Shown piece by piece: positions 43,740 to 53,782 of a stretch of DNA of 64,000 bases. Source of the stretch: Pseudomonas sp. DTU12.3 (GTDB lineage: Bacteria > Pseudomonadota > Gammaproteobacteria > Pseudomonadales > Pseudomonadaceae). The translations under genes were made by a program, and so were the position numbers. The DNA is taken from positions 2,979,501 through 3,043,500 of the forward strand of contig NZ_CP027218.1 in the NCBI RefSeq assembly GCF_004124275.1, written 5' to 3'. A model generated the notes under the pieces. The model had not been told where the DNA came from and searched no databases. It saw nothing but the letters and a program-made list of their open reading frames with translations. How positions within the stretch are numbered: position 1 is the stretch's first letter; every line of letters starts with the position of its first letter.

Positions 43740-45482
43740 TTATTTTTCGGCGGTGTAGACCTGACGACCGCCGAACCAGGTCTGCAGGACTTGGGTGTCA
43801 TGCAGGGCCTTGTTGTCGACGCTGAACACGTCACGATCGAGCACGATAAAGTCAGCCTGCTTGCCCGGCGTCAGCGAGCCGATCTGTTTCTCCAGGCCAA
43901 TCGTCCGCGCCGCATTGACCGTGTAGGCATAGAACATGGTGTCGCGGTCCAGACGCTCATCGGCATTGAGCACGCCCAACGGCCCGACGCGAGTGATCGC
44001 CTGCGCCATGGCGTTGAACGGGTTCGGCGACGACACCGGCCAGTCACTCGCACCGGCAATCGTCGCGCCCTGTTTGAGCAGCGAATGCGCCGGGTACTGA
44101 TAGCGGAAGGCCAGGGCGCTGACGTAGGGCTTGATCATGTCGGTGGTGTAGTCGTCGGCGCTGGCCCAGAGCAATTGCATCGAGGCGATGACGTTGAGCG
44201 GTTTGAAACGGGCGAACTCTTTCGGGTTGACCATTTGCAAGTGAGTGATCGAATGAGTCACGCCGCTCTGGCGATCCTTGCGCGCCTGAGCAATGCCGTT
44301 CAGTGCTTCACGCACCGCGCGGTCGCCGATCGCGTGGATATGCACCAGCCAGCCGCGCTGGTCGATGGCGCTGACCAGTTCGCCGAAATGCTGCGGATCG
44401 ATCAGCAATTCGCCCTGTTTGTGCGAGTTGCTGTACGGGTCGATCATCGCCGCGCTCTGCGCCGGGAATTCGATCACGCCGTCGGCGAAGATCTTGATCC
44501 CGGGCAGGGTCAGGTTGGGAATGCCTTGAAATTGCTGGCGCACCTTGTCCAGCGTATCGAGGTCGGCGGGCACGCTTTTCGGGTTGGCCACCAGCAGCGC
44601 GGCGACGTGCACGCTCATGTCGCCACTTTCTGACAAGGCTTTATAGGCCGGCAATACGCCGACGGTTTTCTCGGTGGGCTTGAGCGCGAACACCGCTTCG
44701 CCCGGGGCAGCGTTGGCGGCCGGGTCCATCCACGCGGTGATGCCGAGGCTGTTGTTGTAGCGCACCGCTGATTTGGCCGCGTTCAACATGTCGGCGGGGC
44801 TTGGCACCGGCATTTTCGAGGCGACCCGATCCCAACCGGCGTCGACCACAAAGCCGTTCGGCTCGCCGCTGGCCAGTTTGCCGATGGTGTCCTTTTCCGC
44901 GTCGGGCAGGGTTTTCAGCAGGGCCGCTTCAATCCCGGCGCGCTTGAGCATGACGTTGTTGGCCCACGCCGTGTGGTGGTCGCTGCCGATAAATACCACC
45001 GGCGCATTGGCCCATTCGCCGCTGTTGAAGGTTTTGCCCAACGCCTCGGCTTGCGCCCAGTAAGCCGAACTCATGCCGGCAATACTCAGCACATCACCAT
45101 GCTTTGCCTTACCGTCCGCACGCCAGTCACGCAGACGCTTTTGCAGTTCGTCGAGGCCGACGACTTCGTCTTCCATGTTCGCCGAAGTCATTTCCAGGCC
45201 ACCGAAAATCGCATGGGAATGGCTGTCGATCAGGCCGGGCATCAACGCTTTGCCCTTGAGGTCGATCACTTGGGTGCCGGGTTCGATCAAGGCTTTGATT
45301 TGCGCATCGGTGCCGACTTTCAGCACTTTGCCGTTCTCCACGGCCAGCGCTTGCACCTTGGGTTGAGCGTGGTCGGCAGTGAAAATCTTGCCGTTGAGCA
45401 GGATCAGGTCGGGGGCAGCCATGGCTTCCATCGAGGCAAAACTTACAGCAGCTACCAACAGACTCGGGACGAATCTTTTCAT
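43740..45482 (-). CDS. Exported amidohydrolase, YtcJ/Amidohydro_3 family
   Basis: A 580-residue metal-dependent hydrolase with a signal peptide (KRFVPSLLVAAVSFASMEAMA), so probably periplasmic. The first metal motif is GLIDSHSHAIFGG (HxH). Later motifs are LVHIHAIGDRAVREALNG and GASDWPVSSPNPFNAMAQAI (the Asp ligand). The family acts on amides or N-formyl groups of unknown natural substrates. A LysR-type gene is divergent from it across 103 bp and is the likely regulator. Confidence 0.9.
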   Translation of the reverse strand: MKRFVPSLLVAAVSFASMEAMAAPDLILLNGKIFTADHAQPKVQALAVENGKVLKVGTDAQIKALIEPGTQVIDLKGKALMPGLIDSHSHAIFGGLEMTSANMEDEVVGLDELQKRLRDWRADGKAKHGDVLSIAGMSSAYWAQAEALGKTFNSGEWANAPVVFIGSDHHTAWANNVMLKRAGIEAALLKTLPDAEKDTIGKLASGEPNGFVVDAGWDRVASKMPVPSPADMLNAAKSAVRYNNSLGITAWMDPAANAAPGEAVFALKPTEKTVGVLPAYKALSESGDMSVHVAALLVANPKSVPADLDTLDKVRQQFQGIPNLTLPGIKIFADGVIEFPAQSAAMIDPYSNSHKQGELLIDPQHFGELVSAIDQRGWLVHIHAIGDRAVREALNGIAQARKDRQSGVTHSITHLQMVNPKEFARFKPLNVIASMQLLWASADDYTTDMIKPYVSALAFRYQYPAHSLLKQGATIAGASDWPVSSPNPFNAMAQAITRVGPLGVLNADERLDRDTMFYAYTVNAARTIGLEKQIGSLTPGKQADFIVLDRDVFSVDNKALHDTQVLQTWFGGRQVYTAEK

Positions 45483-45585
45483 TGAAGATTTCCTTGTTAT
45501 TGCGTCTGATGGCGAGATTAGTGGCTGGCGGCGGCTGACAGAACGCCTCCCTCACGAAAAACGTTTTTGCCTGAATGGAAAAAGC

Positions 45586-46503
45586 ATGGACAAGTTGGGC
45601 GCATTGAAAATGTTCGTGGTCACGGCGCAGCTCGGCAGTTTCAGCCGTGCCGCCGAGCAATTGGGCAAGACCCCGTCGGCGCTGACCAAAGCGGTCAATC
45701 ACCTGGAATCGGAGCTGGGCGCACGGCTGTTCGAACGCAGCACGCGGCGGATTCTGCTCACGGAAATTGGCCGGGTGTACCTGGAAACCGCGCGGCTGGT
45801 GTTGCAGCGGCTCGACGAGGCCAGCGAGGAAATCGAGCAGTTGCAGCACGGTTTGCGCGGCAGCCTGAAAATCACCGCGCCGCTGGCCTATGGCCGGGCG
45901 TTTCTCGATCAGGTGTGTGACGGCTTTTTGCAGCAATACCCGCAGATCAGCCTGCAAGTGGACCTGTGCGATGCGTTCGTCAATCTGCTGGAAAGTGGTT
46001 ATGACCTGGCGTTGCGCGAGGGGCATGATGATTTGCCGGGGCTGATTGCGCGGGTGGTGGGCAGTAATCGCCTGGCGTTGTGCGGCAGTCCGGAGTACTT
46101 GGCGCGCAAGGGCTTGCCGGTGAATCCGCAGACCCTCGAAGAGCATGAATGGCTGCTGTATCAGCATCCGTTGCTCAGTCGCGAATTCTGGTGGGCCGAG
46201 CGTGAAGGTCAGCGTTTGAGTCTGGCGCAACCCACCGCGCCGCTGTTGCGCAGCGATAATTACGATTTGTTGCTGGCCAGTGCTTTGGCCGGGCGCGGTC
46301 TGCTGCACACGCCGCTGTGGAGCGCCGCGCCGTACATTGCCGACGGGCGACTGGTGCGGGTCATGGCCGACTATGAGATCGACCCGGACACCTTTGGCCC
46401 GCACATTCTGGCGGTGTACCCGAGTCATCGGCGGGCCACGGCCAAGGTCGTCGCCTTTATCGATTACATCGCCGCATTCCTCGCCGAACGCGGCCTGAGC
46501 TGA
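45586..46503 (+). CDS. LysR-family transcriptional regulator
   Basis: A 305-residue protein with an N-terminal winged helix (DKLGALKMFVVTAQLGSFSRAAEQL, GKTPSALTKAVNHLESELGA, RLFERSTRRILLTEIG) and a C-terminal periplasmic-binding-like effector domain (from about 90). It belongs to the CrgA-like subgroup, which has SGYDLALREG in the effector part. The start at ATG 45586 gives the canonical start of LysR proteins; the open frame extends upstream through the divergent promoter region. It probably controls the divergent amidohydrolase gene and itself. Confidence 0.92.
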   Translation: MDKLGALKMFVVTAQLGSFSRAAEQLGKTPSALTKAVNHLESELGARLFERSTRRILLTEIGRVYLETARLVLQRLDEASEEIEQLQHGLRGSLKITAPLAYGRAFLDQVCDGFLQQYPQISLQVDLCDAFVNLLESGYDLALREGHDDLPGLIARVVGSNRLALCGSPEYLARKGLPVNPQTLEEHEWLLYQHPLLSREFWWAEREGQRLSLAQPTAPLLRSDNYDLLLASALAGRGLLHTPLWSAAPYIADGRLVRVMADYEIDPDTFGPHILAVYPSHRRATAKVVAFIDYIAAFLAERGLS

Positions 46504-46562
46504 CACCCCATTCCCCTGGGTGATGGCCTCACCGCCTTCCACGGATGATCGCGTTCACTTCC

Positions 46563-46648
46563 TGTAGGAGCTGCCGAAGGCTGCGATCTTTTGATCTGGC
46601 TTTTTAAAAAACAAGATCAAAAGATCGCAGCCTTCGGCAGCTCCTACA
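46563..46648. repeat. Long palindrome upstream of the SOS cassette
   Basis: TGTAGGAGCTGCCGAAGGCT and its complement around a short AT-rich spacer. It lies 59 bp after the LysR gene. Confidence 0.9.
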
Positions 46649-46700
46649 TGGATTTACGGGGATCCTGACTGACGGCGCTTGTCAGAGAAAAACCGAAAGA

Positions 46701-46712
46701 GTACAAATGTAC
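46701..46712 (+). promoter_or_regulatory. LexA2-type operator overlapping the lexA start codon
   Basis: GTAC-AAAT-GTAC is a perfect inverted repeat matching the short-spaced GTAC-N4-GT(A/G)C type described for the second LexA of pseudomonads. It covers the ATG at 46707. The classic CTGT-N8-ACAG SOS box is not seen here. Repressor bound at this site would shut off the whole cassette. Confidence 0.75.
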
Positions 46713-47324
46713 TCCATGACGAACCTCACTCCCCGCCGTACCGCCATCCTGACCTTCATCCGCGATCGAATCGCCGAACACGGTCAGCCCCCAAGCCTCG
46801 CTGAAATCAGCGAGGCTTTTGGTTTTGCCTCGCGCAGCGTGGCGCGCAAGCACGTGCTCGCGCTGACTGAAGCGGGGTTTATCGAGGTCAACCCCAATCA
46901 GGCCCGGGGCATTCGTTTGCTCGGTCAACCGCCGCGTCCGGAGCTGCTCGACATTCCCGTGCTTGGTCGCGTCGCTGCCGGTGCGCCGATTGGCGCCGAT
47001 GCCGACGTGCATAGCCGCTTGCTGCTCGACCCGGCGCTGTTCTCGCGTACACCCGATTACATGCTGCGGGTGCAGGGCGATTCGATGATCGAGGACGGCA
47101 TTCTCGACGGTGATCTGGTCGGTGTGCGGCGCAATCCCGAAGCGCTCAACGGCCAGATCGTCGTGGCGCGGCTCGACGGTGAAGTCACCATCAAACGCTT
47201 CGAACGGCTCGGCGATGAAGTGCGGCTGTTGCCGCGCAATCCGGCGTACCAGCCGATTGTCGTGCGCGACGATCAGGATCTGGCCATCGAAGGGGTGTTC
47301 TGCGGTCTGGTGAGGCAAGGCTGA
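46707..47324 (+). CDS. lexA: LexA2-type SOS repressor
   Basis: A 205-residue repressor with an N-terminal winged helix (LTPRRTAILTFIRDRIAEHG, SLAEISEAFGFASRSVARKH) and a C-terminal S24 self-cleaving domain: scissile A91-G92 (VAAGAP), Ser126 in GDSMIEDG and Lys163 in EVTIKRFE. It heads the lexA2-imuA-imuB-dnaE2 cassette, a second LexA system besides the usual lexA1. I keep the ATG at 46707 because GAAAGAG lies 5 nt before it; the ATG at 46716 is an alternative. Both are inside or next to the LexA-type box, so repression and translation start coincide. It overlaps imuA by one base. Confidence 0.95.
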   Translation: MYSMTNLTPRRTAILTFIRDRIAEHGQPPSLAEISEAFGFASRSVARKHVLALTEAGFIEVNPNQARGIRLLGQPPRPELLDIPVLGRVAAGAPIGADADVHSRLLLDPALFSRTPDYMLRVQGDSMIEDGILDGDLVGVRRNPEALNGQIVVARLDGEVTIKRFERLGDEVRLLPRNPAYQPIVVRDDQDLAIEGVFCGLVRQG

Positions 47325-47941
47325 TGGGCGCCGTCGTTGCGTTGGATACGCTGTTCAATGGCGGCCAGGTCTGGAAGGGCCGGCCTGCGCCACCGGCCGC
47401 CAGCCCGCAACCGACCGGGCACGCCGCGCTGGACGCGGCACTGCCCAGCGGTGGCTGGCCGGAAGCGGCGCTGAGCGAAATCCTCCTGGCCGGCCCCGGT
47501 GTCGGCGAACTGCAACTGGTCTGGCCGACGCTGGCGCGGTTGTCGGCAGCGGGCGAGCGCATTGTGCTGATAGCGCCGCCGTTCGTGCCGTACCCGCAGG
47601 CGTGGGAAAGCGCCGGGGTCGATCTGCGTCAGTTGTCGGTGATTCAGGCCAGTGAACGCGATGCCTTGTGGGCGGCGGAACAGTGTTTGCGTTCCGGCAG
47701 TTGTGGCGCGGTGCTGTGCTGGCCGCACAAGGCCGATGACCGCGCGTTGCGGCGTTTGCAGGTGGCGGCGGAAACCGGCCAGACCCTGGCATTTGCCTGG
47801 CGGTCGTTGAGCGAAGCGGTCAACCCGTCACCGGCGGCGTTGCGCATTGCCATCGACGCCAAACCCGCGCAGTTGCGCGTCCTCAAGTGCCGTGGCGGGT
47901 TGGCGCGCACGGCGCCGATTGCCTTTGCCGTGGGTCATTGA
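47324..47941 (+). CDS. imuA: ImuA, SOS mutagenesis accessory protein
   Basis: A 205-residue protein of the ImuA/SulA-like group, a degenerate RecA-fold protein needed for DNA-damage-induced mutagenesis with ImuB and DnaE2. Visible conserved text is VWKGRP near the start, HAALDAALPSGGWPEAALSEILL, LAPPFVPYPQAWESAG-like (IAPPFVPYPQAWESAG) and FAWRSLSEAVNPSPAALR near the end. The true Walker A is not preserved, as is usual. The start overlaps the lexA stop. imuB follows 7 bp later. Confidence 0.92.
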   Translation: MGAVVALDTLFNGGQVWKGRPAPPAASPQPTGHAALDAALPSGGWPEAALSEILLAGPGVGELQLVWPTLARLSAAGERIVLIAPPFVPYPQAWESAGVDLRQLSVIQASERDALWAAEQCLRSGSCGAVLCWPHKADDRALRRLQVAAETGQTLAFAWRSLSEAVNPSPAALRIAIDAKPAQLRVLKCRGGLARTAPIAFAVGH

Positions 47942-47948
47942 GGTCGCC

Positions 47949-49364
47949 ATGCGCTGGGTATGTATCCTGTTTCCGCAATTGGCCCTCGACGCCGTGTTGC
48001 GTCAGCGCCCCGATCCCGATGAGCCGCTGGTCCTGCTCAGCGGTCCGGCCCAGCGTCGGGTGCTGCAAGCGGTCAATCCGCCAGCGCGCAAGCTTGGCTT
48101 GCGTCCCGGCCAGTCGATGACGGCCGCCCAGGCGATGAGCAAAGGTTTTATCACCGCCGACTACGAAGCGGCCGAGGTCGAGCACTGGCAGCAGTTTCTC
48201 GCCGCCTGGGCCTACGGTTTCAGCGCGCAGGTCAGCGTGCATTACCCGCGTACCGTGGTCTTCGAGATTGAATCGAGCCTGGGCCTGTTCGGTTCCTGGG
48301 CGCAGTTCGAAGCACGGCTGCGTAAGGAACTGACGGATCTGGGCTTTCGCCACCGCATCGTTGCCGCGCCAAATCCAGTGGCAGCACGGGTGCTGGCCAA
48401 CGCTTATGACGGTCTGGTGGTGCCCGATGGTGAAGCCTTGCAACATCACCTCGGCCAGTTGCCTGTCGACCGTGTCGGGCTGGAGCCGAATGTGGCCACG
48501 GCGCTGTCGCGCATGGGCCTGCGCAACCTCAGTCAGGTACAGAGCATGCCACGGCAGGCGCTGGCCCGACGCTTCGAGGCGCAGATGCTCAAACACCTCG
48601 ACACCTTGTTCGGTGCGCGGCCATTGGCGCTGGAGTTTTACTTGCCGCCGGATCGTTTCGATGTGCGCATCGAGCTGAATTTCGACGTGCAATCGCATCA
48701 GGCGCTGCTGTTCCCGTTACGTCGTTTGACCGGTGACCTGTCGGCGTTCCTCTGCGGACGTGACAGCGGCGTACAGCGTTTCGATCTGCATCTGGAACAC
48801 GCCGGGCTGCCGGACACAGTGATCAAGGTCGGCCTGCTCAGCGCCGAACGTGATCCGGCGATGCTCTTCGAACTGGCCCGTGGACGCCTGGAACAAGTGC
48901 AGGTCGAGGCGCCGGTGCGTGGCTTTCGCTTGCGCGCCGAGGATCTGCCGAGTTTCGTCCCGCAGTTTCAGGAGCTGTTCGACGACCGTCCGCAGCAGAC
49001 CTTGCCCTGGGAGCAATTGCGCGAACGCCTGCGGGCACGTCTGGGCGATGACGCGGTGCAGGGGCTGCGTTTTCAGGCCGATCACCGGCCCGAGTGTGCG
49101 TGGCAGAACGGCGTCGACAAACTGCGCTGCAGCGGGTTGCCGAAGGTGCAGCGTCCGGGCTGGTTGCTCGATGAACCGCAAAGCGTGCCGCAAGGTTCGG
49201 CGCGGATTCTCATGGGCCCGGAGCGCATCGAATCGGGCTGGTGGGACGGCGCCGATGTGCGCCGCGATTATTACCTGATCCAGAACCGCGCCGGTCAGCA
49301 GGGCTGGGCTTATCGGGCGGTGGGTGAGGGCGGTCCGTTGTGGCTGCAGGGCTGGTTTGCATGA
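47949..49364 (+). CDS. imuB: ImuB, inactive Y-family polymerase-like mutasome hub
   Basis: A 471-residue protein with a Y-family polymerase fold that lacks the acidic catalytic residues of true DinB. It begins [20 protein letters not shown]. The helix-hairpin-helix region is around [20 protein letters not shown], and the little-finger region follows. A QQTLPW motif near residue 347 is a candidate beta-clamp binding site. It would recruit ImuA and DnaE2 to the clamp. I chose the ATG at 47949, after GAGG; the frame upstream overlaps imuA. It overlaps dnaE2 by 4 bp (ATGA). Confidence 0.93.
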   Translation: MRWVCILFPQLALDAVLRQRPDPDEPLVLLSGPAQRRVLQAVNPPARKLGLRPGQSMTAAQAMSKGFITADYEAAEVEHWQQFLAAWAYGFSAQVSVHYPRTVVFEIESSLGLFGSWAQFEARLRKELTDLGFRHRIVAAPNPVAARVLANAYDGLVVPDGEALQHHLGQLPVDRVGLEPNVATALSRMGLRNLSQVQSMPRQALARRFEAQMLKHLDTLFGARPLALEFYLPPDRFDVRIELNFDVQSHQALLFPLRRLTGDLSAFLCGRDSGVQRFDLHLEHAGLPDTVIKVGLLSAERDPAMLFELARGRLEQVQVEAPVRGFRLRAEDLPSFVPQFQELFDDRPQQTLPWEQLRERLRARLGDDAVQGLRFQADHRPECAWQNGVDKLRCSGLPKVQRPGWLLDEPQSVPQGSARILMGPERIESGWWDGADVRRDYYLIQNRAGQQGWAYRAVGEGGPLWLQGWFA

Positions 49365-52300
49365 ACGATGGCTATGCCGAGCTGCACTGCCTGTCGAACT
49401 TCAGTTTCCAGCGCGGTGCCTCCAGTGCGCTGGAGTTGTTTCAGCGGGCGAAAAAGCACGGCTATCAAGCGCTGGCGATCACCGACGAATGCACGCTGGC
49501 GGGGATTGTGCGGGCGTGGCAAGCGGCGAAATCGGTGGAGCTGCCGCTGATCATCGGCAGTGAAATCCGCATCGACAACGGCCCGAAACTGGTACTGCTG
49601 GTCGAGAACCTGGCGGGTTATCAGGCGCTGTGCGGCTTGATCACCCGCGCCCGCCGGCGTACGCAAAAGGGCCAGTATCAAGTGCTGCGCGAGGACTTCG
49701 ACGAACCGCTGGCGGGCCTGTTGGTGTTGTGGGTGCCGGACGCGGTCGATGAGGTCGAAGAAGGCCGCTGGTTGAAGCAGACCTTTGGCGAGCAGCTGTG
49801 GCTGGCAGTGCAGTTGCATTGCGGACAGAACGATCAGCAGCGACTGGCAGCGTTGTTGAGTCTGGCCGCCGAGTTGCAGATACCACCCGTGGCCAGCGGC
49901 GACGTGCACATGCACGCCCGTGGCCGGCGCGCCTTGCAGGACACCATGACGGCGATCCGTCATCACCTGCCGGTGGCCGAGGCGGGGTTGCGTTTGCACC
50001 CCAATGGCGAGCGGCATTTACGCACTGTCGAGGTGTTGCGCGAGTTGTATCCGCAGGCCTTGCTGGACGCCTCGGTGAATCTGGCCCGACGCTGCACCTT
50101 CGATCTCGGCGAGTTGCGTTATCAATATCCCAAGGAGCTGGTGCCCGAGGGCCATAGCGCCAGTTCCTGGCTGCGCCATCTGACCGAAGAGGGCATCGCC
50201 TGGCGCTGGCCCAAAGGCCCGCAAGCCAAAGTGCTCAAGCAGATCGACGACGAACTGCAACTGATCGCCGAACTCGGCTACGAAAGCTACTTCCTCACCG
50301 TACACGACGTGGTGCGCTTCGCTCGTACGCAACACATCCTCTGTCAGGGCCGTGGCTCGGCGGCCAACTCGGCGGTGTGTTTTGCCTTGGGTATCACCGA
50401 GATCGACCCGGATCGCACCACGCTGCTGTTCGAACGTTTCATGTCCAAGGAGCGTAACGAGCCACCGGACATCGATGTCGACTTCGAGCACGAACGCCGC
50501 GAAGAAGTCCTGCAATACGTGTTTCGCCGTTACGGTCGTGGCCGCGCAGCGTTGACTGCGGTGGTCAGCACCTACCACGCCGCCGGTGCGGTACGCGATG
50601 TGGCCAAGGCCTTGGGCCTGCCGCCGGATCAGATCAATGCACTGGCCGATTGCTGCGGCCACTGGAGCGATGAAACACCGCCGCTGGAGCGCCTGCTCGA
50701 GGGCGGCTTCGACCCGGACAGTCCGGTGTTGCGCCGGGTGCTGAGCCTGACCGGGCAACTGATCGGCTTTCCCCGGCACCTGTCCCAGCATCCTGGCGGC
50801 TTCGTGATTTCCGAGCAGCCGCTGGACACCCTGGTGCCGGTCGAGAACGCGGCGATGGCCGAGCGCACGATCATCCAGTGGGACAAGGACGATCTCGACG
50901 CAGTCGGCTTGCTCAAGGTGGATATCCTCGCCCTCGGCATGCTCAGCGCGATCCGCCGTTGCTTCGATCTGCTGCGCCGGCATCGTAATCAGGACTTGAG
51001 CCTGGCGACGATTCCGGCCGAGGACAAACCGACTTACGAGATGATCAGCCGCGCTGACACCATCGGCGTGTTCCAGATCGAGTCGCGGGCGCAGATGTCG
51101 ATGCTGCCGCGCCTGAAACCGGCGAAGTTCTATGACCTGGTGATTGAGGTGGCCATCGTCCGCCCGGGGCCGATTCAGGGCGGGATGGTCCATCCGTACC
51201 TGCGCCGGCGGAACAAGGAAGAAGAGGAAACCTACCCGTCACCGGAGCTGGAAGTGGTGCTCAAACGCACCCTCGGCGTGCCGCTGTTTCAGGAACAGGT
51301 CATGCAGATCGCCATCGTCGCCGCCGACTACAGCCCCGGCGAGGCCGATCAGTTGCGCCGCTCGATGGCCGCATGGAAACGCCATGGCGGCTTGGAGCCG
51401 CACAAGGAACGCCTCGCTGCCGGCATGAAGAAAAACGGCTACACGCCCGAGTTCGCCGCGCAGATTTTCGAGCAGATCAAGGGCTTCGGCAGCTATGGTT
51501 TTCCCGAATCCCACGCTGCCAGTTTCGCCTTGCTGACCTACGCCAGTTGCTGGCTCAAGTGCCACGAACCGGCGGCGTTCGCCTGTGCGCTGATCAACAG
51601 CTGGCCGATGGGTTTCTACAGTCCCGACCAGATTCTCCAGGATGCGCGCCGGCATCAATTGCAGATCCGTCCGGTGGACGTGCGCGCCAGTGACTGGGAT
51701 TGCAGCCTGGAAACCACCACGGCGGCGCAACCGGCGATCCGCATGGGCCTGCGGATGATCAAGGGCTTTCGCGAAGACGATGCCCGGCGCATCGAAGCGG
51801 CTCGGGCGCGCGGGGCGTTTGCCGATGTTGCCGATCTCGGCGAGCGGGCGGCGCTCGACAGTCGCGCGCAGGCGTTATTGGCGGATTCCGGGGCGTTGCG
51901 CGGTTTGGCCGGGCATCGTCATCGGGCGCGTTGGGAGGTGGCCGGGGTGCAGAAACAGCTTGGCTTGTTTGCCGGGTTGCCGAGCCAGGAAGAACCCGAC
52001 GTGGTGCTGCCAAAACCCAGTGTCGGCGAGGATCTGCACACTGACTACGCCACGCTCGGCACCACATTGGGGCCGCATCCGCTGGCGTTGTTGCGCGGCG
52101 AACTCAAGGCCCGGCGCTGCCGCAGTTCGCAGGAGTTGCTCGACGTCGAGCATGGCAGGCCGGTGAGTGTTGCCGGCCTCGTCACCGGCCGGCAGCGACC
52201 GGGCACCGCCAGCGGCGTGACCTTCGTCACCCTCGAAGACGAGTTCGGTAACGTCAACGTGGTGGTCTGGCGCGATCTGGCCGAGCGTCAACGCCAGGTG

Positions 52301-52438
52301 CTGGTCGGCTCGCAATTGCTCAAGGTCGACGGCCGCTGGGAACGCGAAGGCGAAGTGCGCCACCTGATCGCCGGACGCCTGAGCGATCTCAGCCCGTTGC
52401 TCAATGGCATCCGCGTGCAGAGCCGCGATTTCCATTAG
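49361..52438 (+). CDS. dnaE2: DnaE2 (ImuC) error-prone DNA polymerase III alpha
   Basis: This 1025-residue C-family polymerase does translesion synthesis after DNA damage. It has an N-terminal PHP domain ([30 protein letters not shown]), the palm with catalytic Asp residues in [16 protein letters not shown], fingers and tandem helix-hairpin-helix, and a C-terminal OB fold ([34 protein letters not shown]). It is shorter than DnaE1, which is usual. The start at ATG 49361 overlaps imuB. It is the last gene of the SOS cassette, with a REP pair 14 bp after the stop. Confidence 0.96.
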   Translation: MNDGYAELHCLSNFSFQRGASSALELFQRAKKHGYQALAITDECTLAGIVRAWQAAKSVELPLIIGSEIRIDNGPKLVLLVENLAGYQALCGLITRARRRTQKGQYQVLREDFDEPLAGLLVLWVPDAVDEVEEGRWLKQTFGEQLWLAVQLHCGQNDQQRLAALLSLAAELQIPPVASGDVHMHARGRRALQDTMTAIRHHLPVAEAGLRLHPNGERHLRTVEVLRELYPQALLDASVNLARRCTFDLGELRYQYPKELVPEGHSASSWLRHLTEEGIAWRWPKGPQAKVLKQIDDELQLIAELGYESYFLTVHDVVRFARTQHILCQGRGSAANSAVCFALGITEIDPDRTTLLFERFMSKERNEPPDIDVDFEHERREEVLQYVFRRYGRGRAALTAVVSTYHAAGAVRDVAKALGLPPDQINALADCCGHWSDETPPLERLLEGGFDPDSPVLRRVLSLTGQLIGFPRHLSQHPGGFVISEQPLDTLVPVENAAMAERTIIQWDKDDLDAVGLLKVDILALGMLSAIRRCFDLLRRHRNQDLSLATIPAEDKPTYEMISRADTIGVFQIESRAQMSMLPRLKPAKFYDLVIEVAIVRPGPIQGGMVHPYLRRRNKEEEETYPSPELEVVLKRTLGVPLFQEQVMQIAIVAADYSPGEADQLRRSMAAWKRHGGLEPHKERLAAGMKKNGYTPEFAAQIFEQIKGFGSYGFPESHAASFALLTYASCWLKCHEPAAFACALINSWPMGFYSPDQILQDARRHQLQIRPVDVRASDWDCSLETTTAAQPAIRMGLRMIKGFREDDARRIEAARARGAFADVADLGERAALDSRAQALLADSGALRGLAGHRHRARWEVAGVQKQLGLFAGLPSQEEPDVVLPKPSVGEDLHTDYATLGTTLGPHPLALLRGELKARRCRSSQELLDVEHGRPVSVAGLVTGRQRPGTASGVTFVTLEDEFGNVNVVVWRDLAERQRQVLVGSQLLKVDGRWEREGEVRHLIAGRLSDLSPLLNGIRVQSRDFH

Positions 52439-52452
52439 CGCACCTGGCCCCT

Positions 52453-52540
52453 TGTGGGAGCGGGCTTGCTCGCGAAAGCGGTCTGTCATTCAAAAATACT
52501 TGTCTGAGGCACCGCTTTCGCGAGCAAGCCCGCTCCCACA
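52453..52540. repeat. Inverted REP pair after dnaE2
   Basis: TGTGGGAGCGGGCTTGCTCG and its complement face each other around about 40 bp. CGAAAGCGG and CCGCTTTCG extend the stem. Confidence 0.9.
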
Positions 52541-52691
52541 GTTGATTTGTGTTTTTGGATTAAACAGTCAAATAGGTGGCGTCAAAAAAATCTGTCTTCG
52601 GTGATGGCACTTTGGCATAATGCCGGCCCTTTCCCGAGCCTCAACGCTTTGGCGTGCCGGGACACCCCTGTTTTTCAAAAAGGAATACTCA

Positions 52692-53384
52692 GTGAGAATG
52701 ATCTCCCGGATGTTGGTCTCAGGCGTGGCGATTGCGGTGCTGGGCACGCTGGCCGGCTCGCTCGCCGGTTGCGCCACTGAAAGCTCCCGCGCATTGCCGG
52801 TGGCCAAGGTCGAAAGCGCTTCGCAGATCTGGACCGGCGTTCGCGTGCCAATGGCCGTGGGCAAGTTCGACAACCGCTCCAGCTACATGCGCGGGATCTT
52901 CTCCGATGGCGTCGACCGTCTCGGCGGTCAGGCCAAGACTATCCTCATCACCCACTTGCAGCAAACCAACCGCTTCAGCGTGCTGGATCGCGACAACATG
53001 GGTGAAATCCAGCAGGAAGCGGCGATCAAGGGCCAGGCCCAACGCTTGAAAGGCGCTGATTATGTGGTCACCGGTGACGTTACCGAGTTCGGCCGCAAAG
53101 AGACCGGCGATCACCAGTTGTTCGGCATTCTCGGCCGTGGCAAGACCCAGGTCGCCTACGCCAAGGTCAACCTGAACATCGTCAACATCAGTACTTCCGA
53201 AGTGGTCTATTCGACGCAGGGCGCGGGCGAATACGCCTTGTCCAACCGCGAAATCATCGGCTTCGGCGGCACCGCTGCCTACGACTCGACCCTCAACGGC
53301 AAAGTCCTCGACCTGGCCATGCGTGAGGCAATCAATCGTCTGGTGGATGGCATGAACGCCGGTGCCTGGAAACCGGGCAACTGA
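52692..53384 (+). CDS. CsgG/HfaB-family lipoprotein
   Basis: A 230-residue lipoprotein (lipobox LAGC, Cys27) of the CsgG/HfaB/LpoB-like group. After it come VGKFDNRSSYMRGIFSDGVDRLGGQAKTIL (pieces VGKFDNRSS and GQAKTILITHLQQTNRFSVL) and KGADYVVTGDVTEF, the usual nucleotide-like fold. I chose GTG 52692 because AAGGA lies 8 nt before it; ATG 52698 is 14 nt away from it. It is the first of three lipoprotein genes (with DUF4810 and DUF799 products), a combination known in many Gammaproteobacteria. The set probably forms an outer-membrane or periplasmic complex; its task is unknown. Confidence 0.88.
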   Translation: MRMISRMLVSGVAIAVLGTLAGSLAGCATESSRALPVAKVESASQIWTGVRVPMAVGKFDNRSSYMRGIFSDGVDRLGGQAKTILITHLQQTNRFSVLDRDNMGEIQQEAAIKGQAQRLKGADYVVTGDVTEFGRKETGDHQLFGILGRGKTQVAYAKVNLNIVNISTSEVVYSTQGAGEYALSNREIIGFGGTAAYDSTLNGKVLDLAMREAINRLVDGMNAGAWKPGN

Positions 53385-53413
53385 TCGACGCCCATTGCAA
53401 GGAGCAACACCCC

Positions 53414-53782
53414 ATGAATTTGACTATGTCGCGCACATTGTTGGTGCTGACGCTGGCCGCCAGCGCCTTGCTGGCCGGTTGCAGCAGCCCGAAAACCCTG
53501 TACCAGTGGGAAGGCTACGAGCCGCAGGTCTACGAATACTTCAAAGGCGAAGAGCCGAAAGAAGCCCAGGTCGAAGCGCTCGAACGTGATCTGCAAAAGA
53601 TCCGTTCCACCGGCAAAGCCGTACCGCCGGGTTACCACGCGCACCTGGGCCTGTTGTACCTGAGCATGGGCAAGGACGATCAGATGGTGCAGCAGTTCAA
53701 CACCGAGAAAGCGCTATTCCCCGAGTCCGGCACGTACATGGATTTTCTCCTTAAAAACGCCAAGACCGGAGTCGTGCAATGA
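53414..53782 (+). CDS. DUF4810 lipoprotein
   Basis: A 122-residue lipoprotein: signal RTLLVLTLAASALLAGC, lipobox LAGC with Cys23. The mature part begins SSPKTLYQWEGYEPQVYEYF, the DUF4810 signature, and has TPR-like helices (GYHAHLGLLYLSMGKDDQMV, FNTEKALFPESGTYMDFLL). It starts at ATG 53414 behind AAGGAG. Its stop overlaps the DUF799 start (ATGA). Function unknown. Confidence 0.9.
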   Translation: MNLTMSRTLLVLTLAASALLAGCSSPKTLYQWEGYEPQVYEYFKGEEPKEAQVEALERDLQKIRSTGKAVPPGYHAHLGLLYLSMGKDDQMVQQFNTEKALFPESGTYMDFLLKNAKTGVVQ

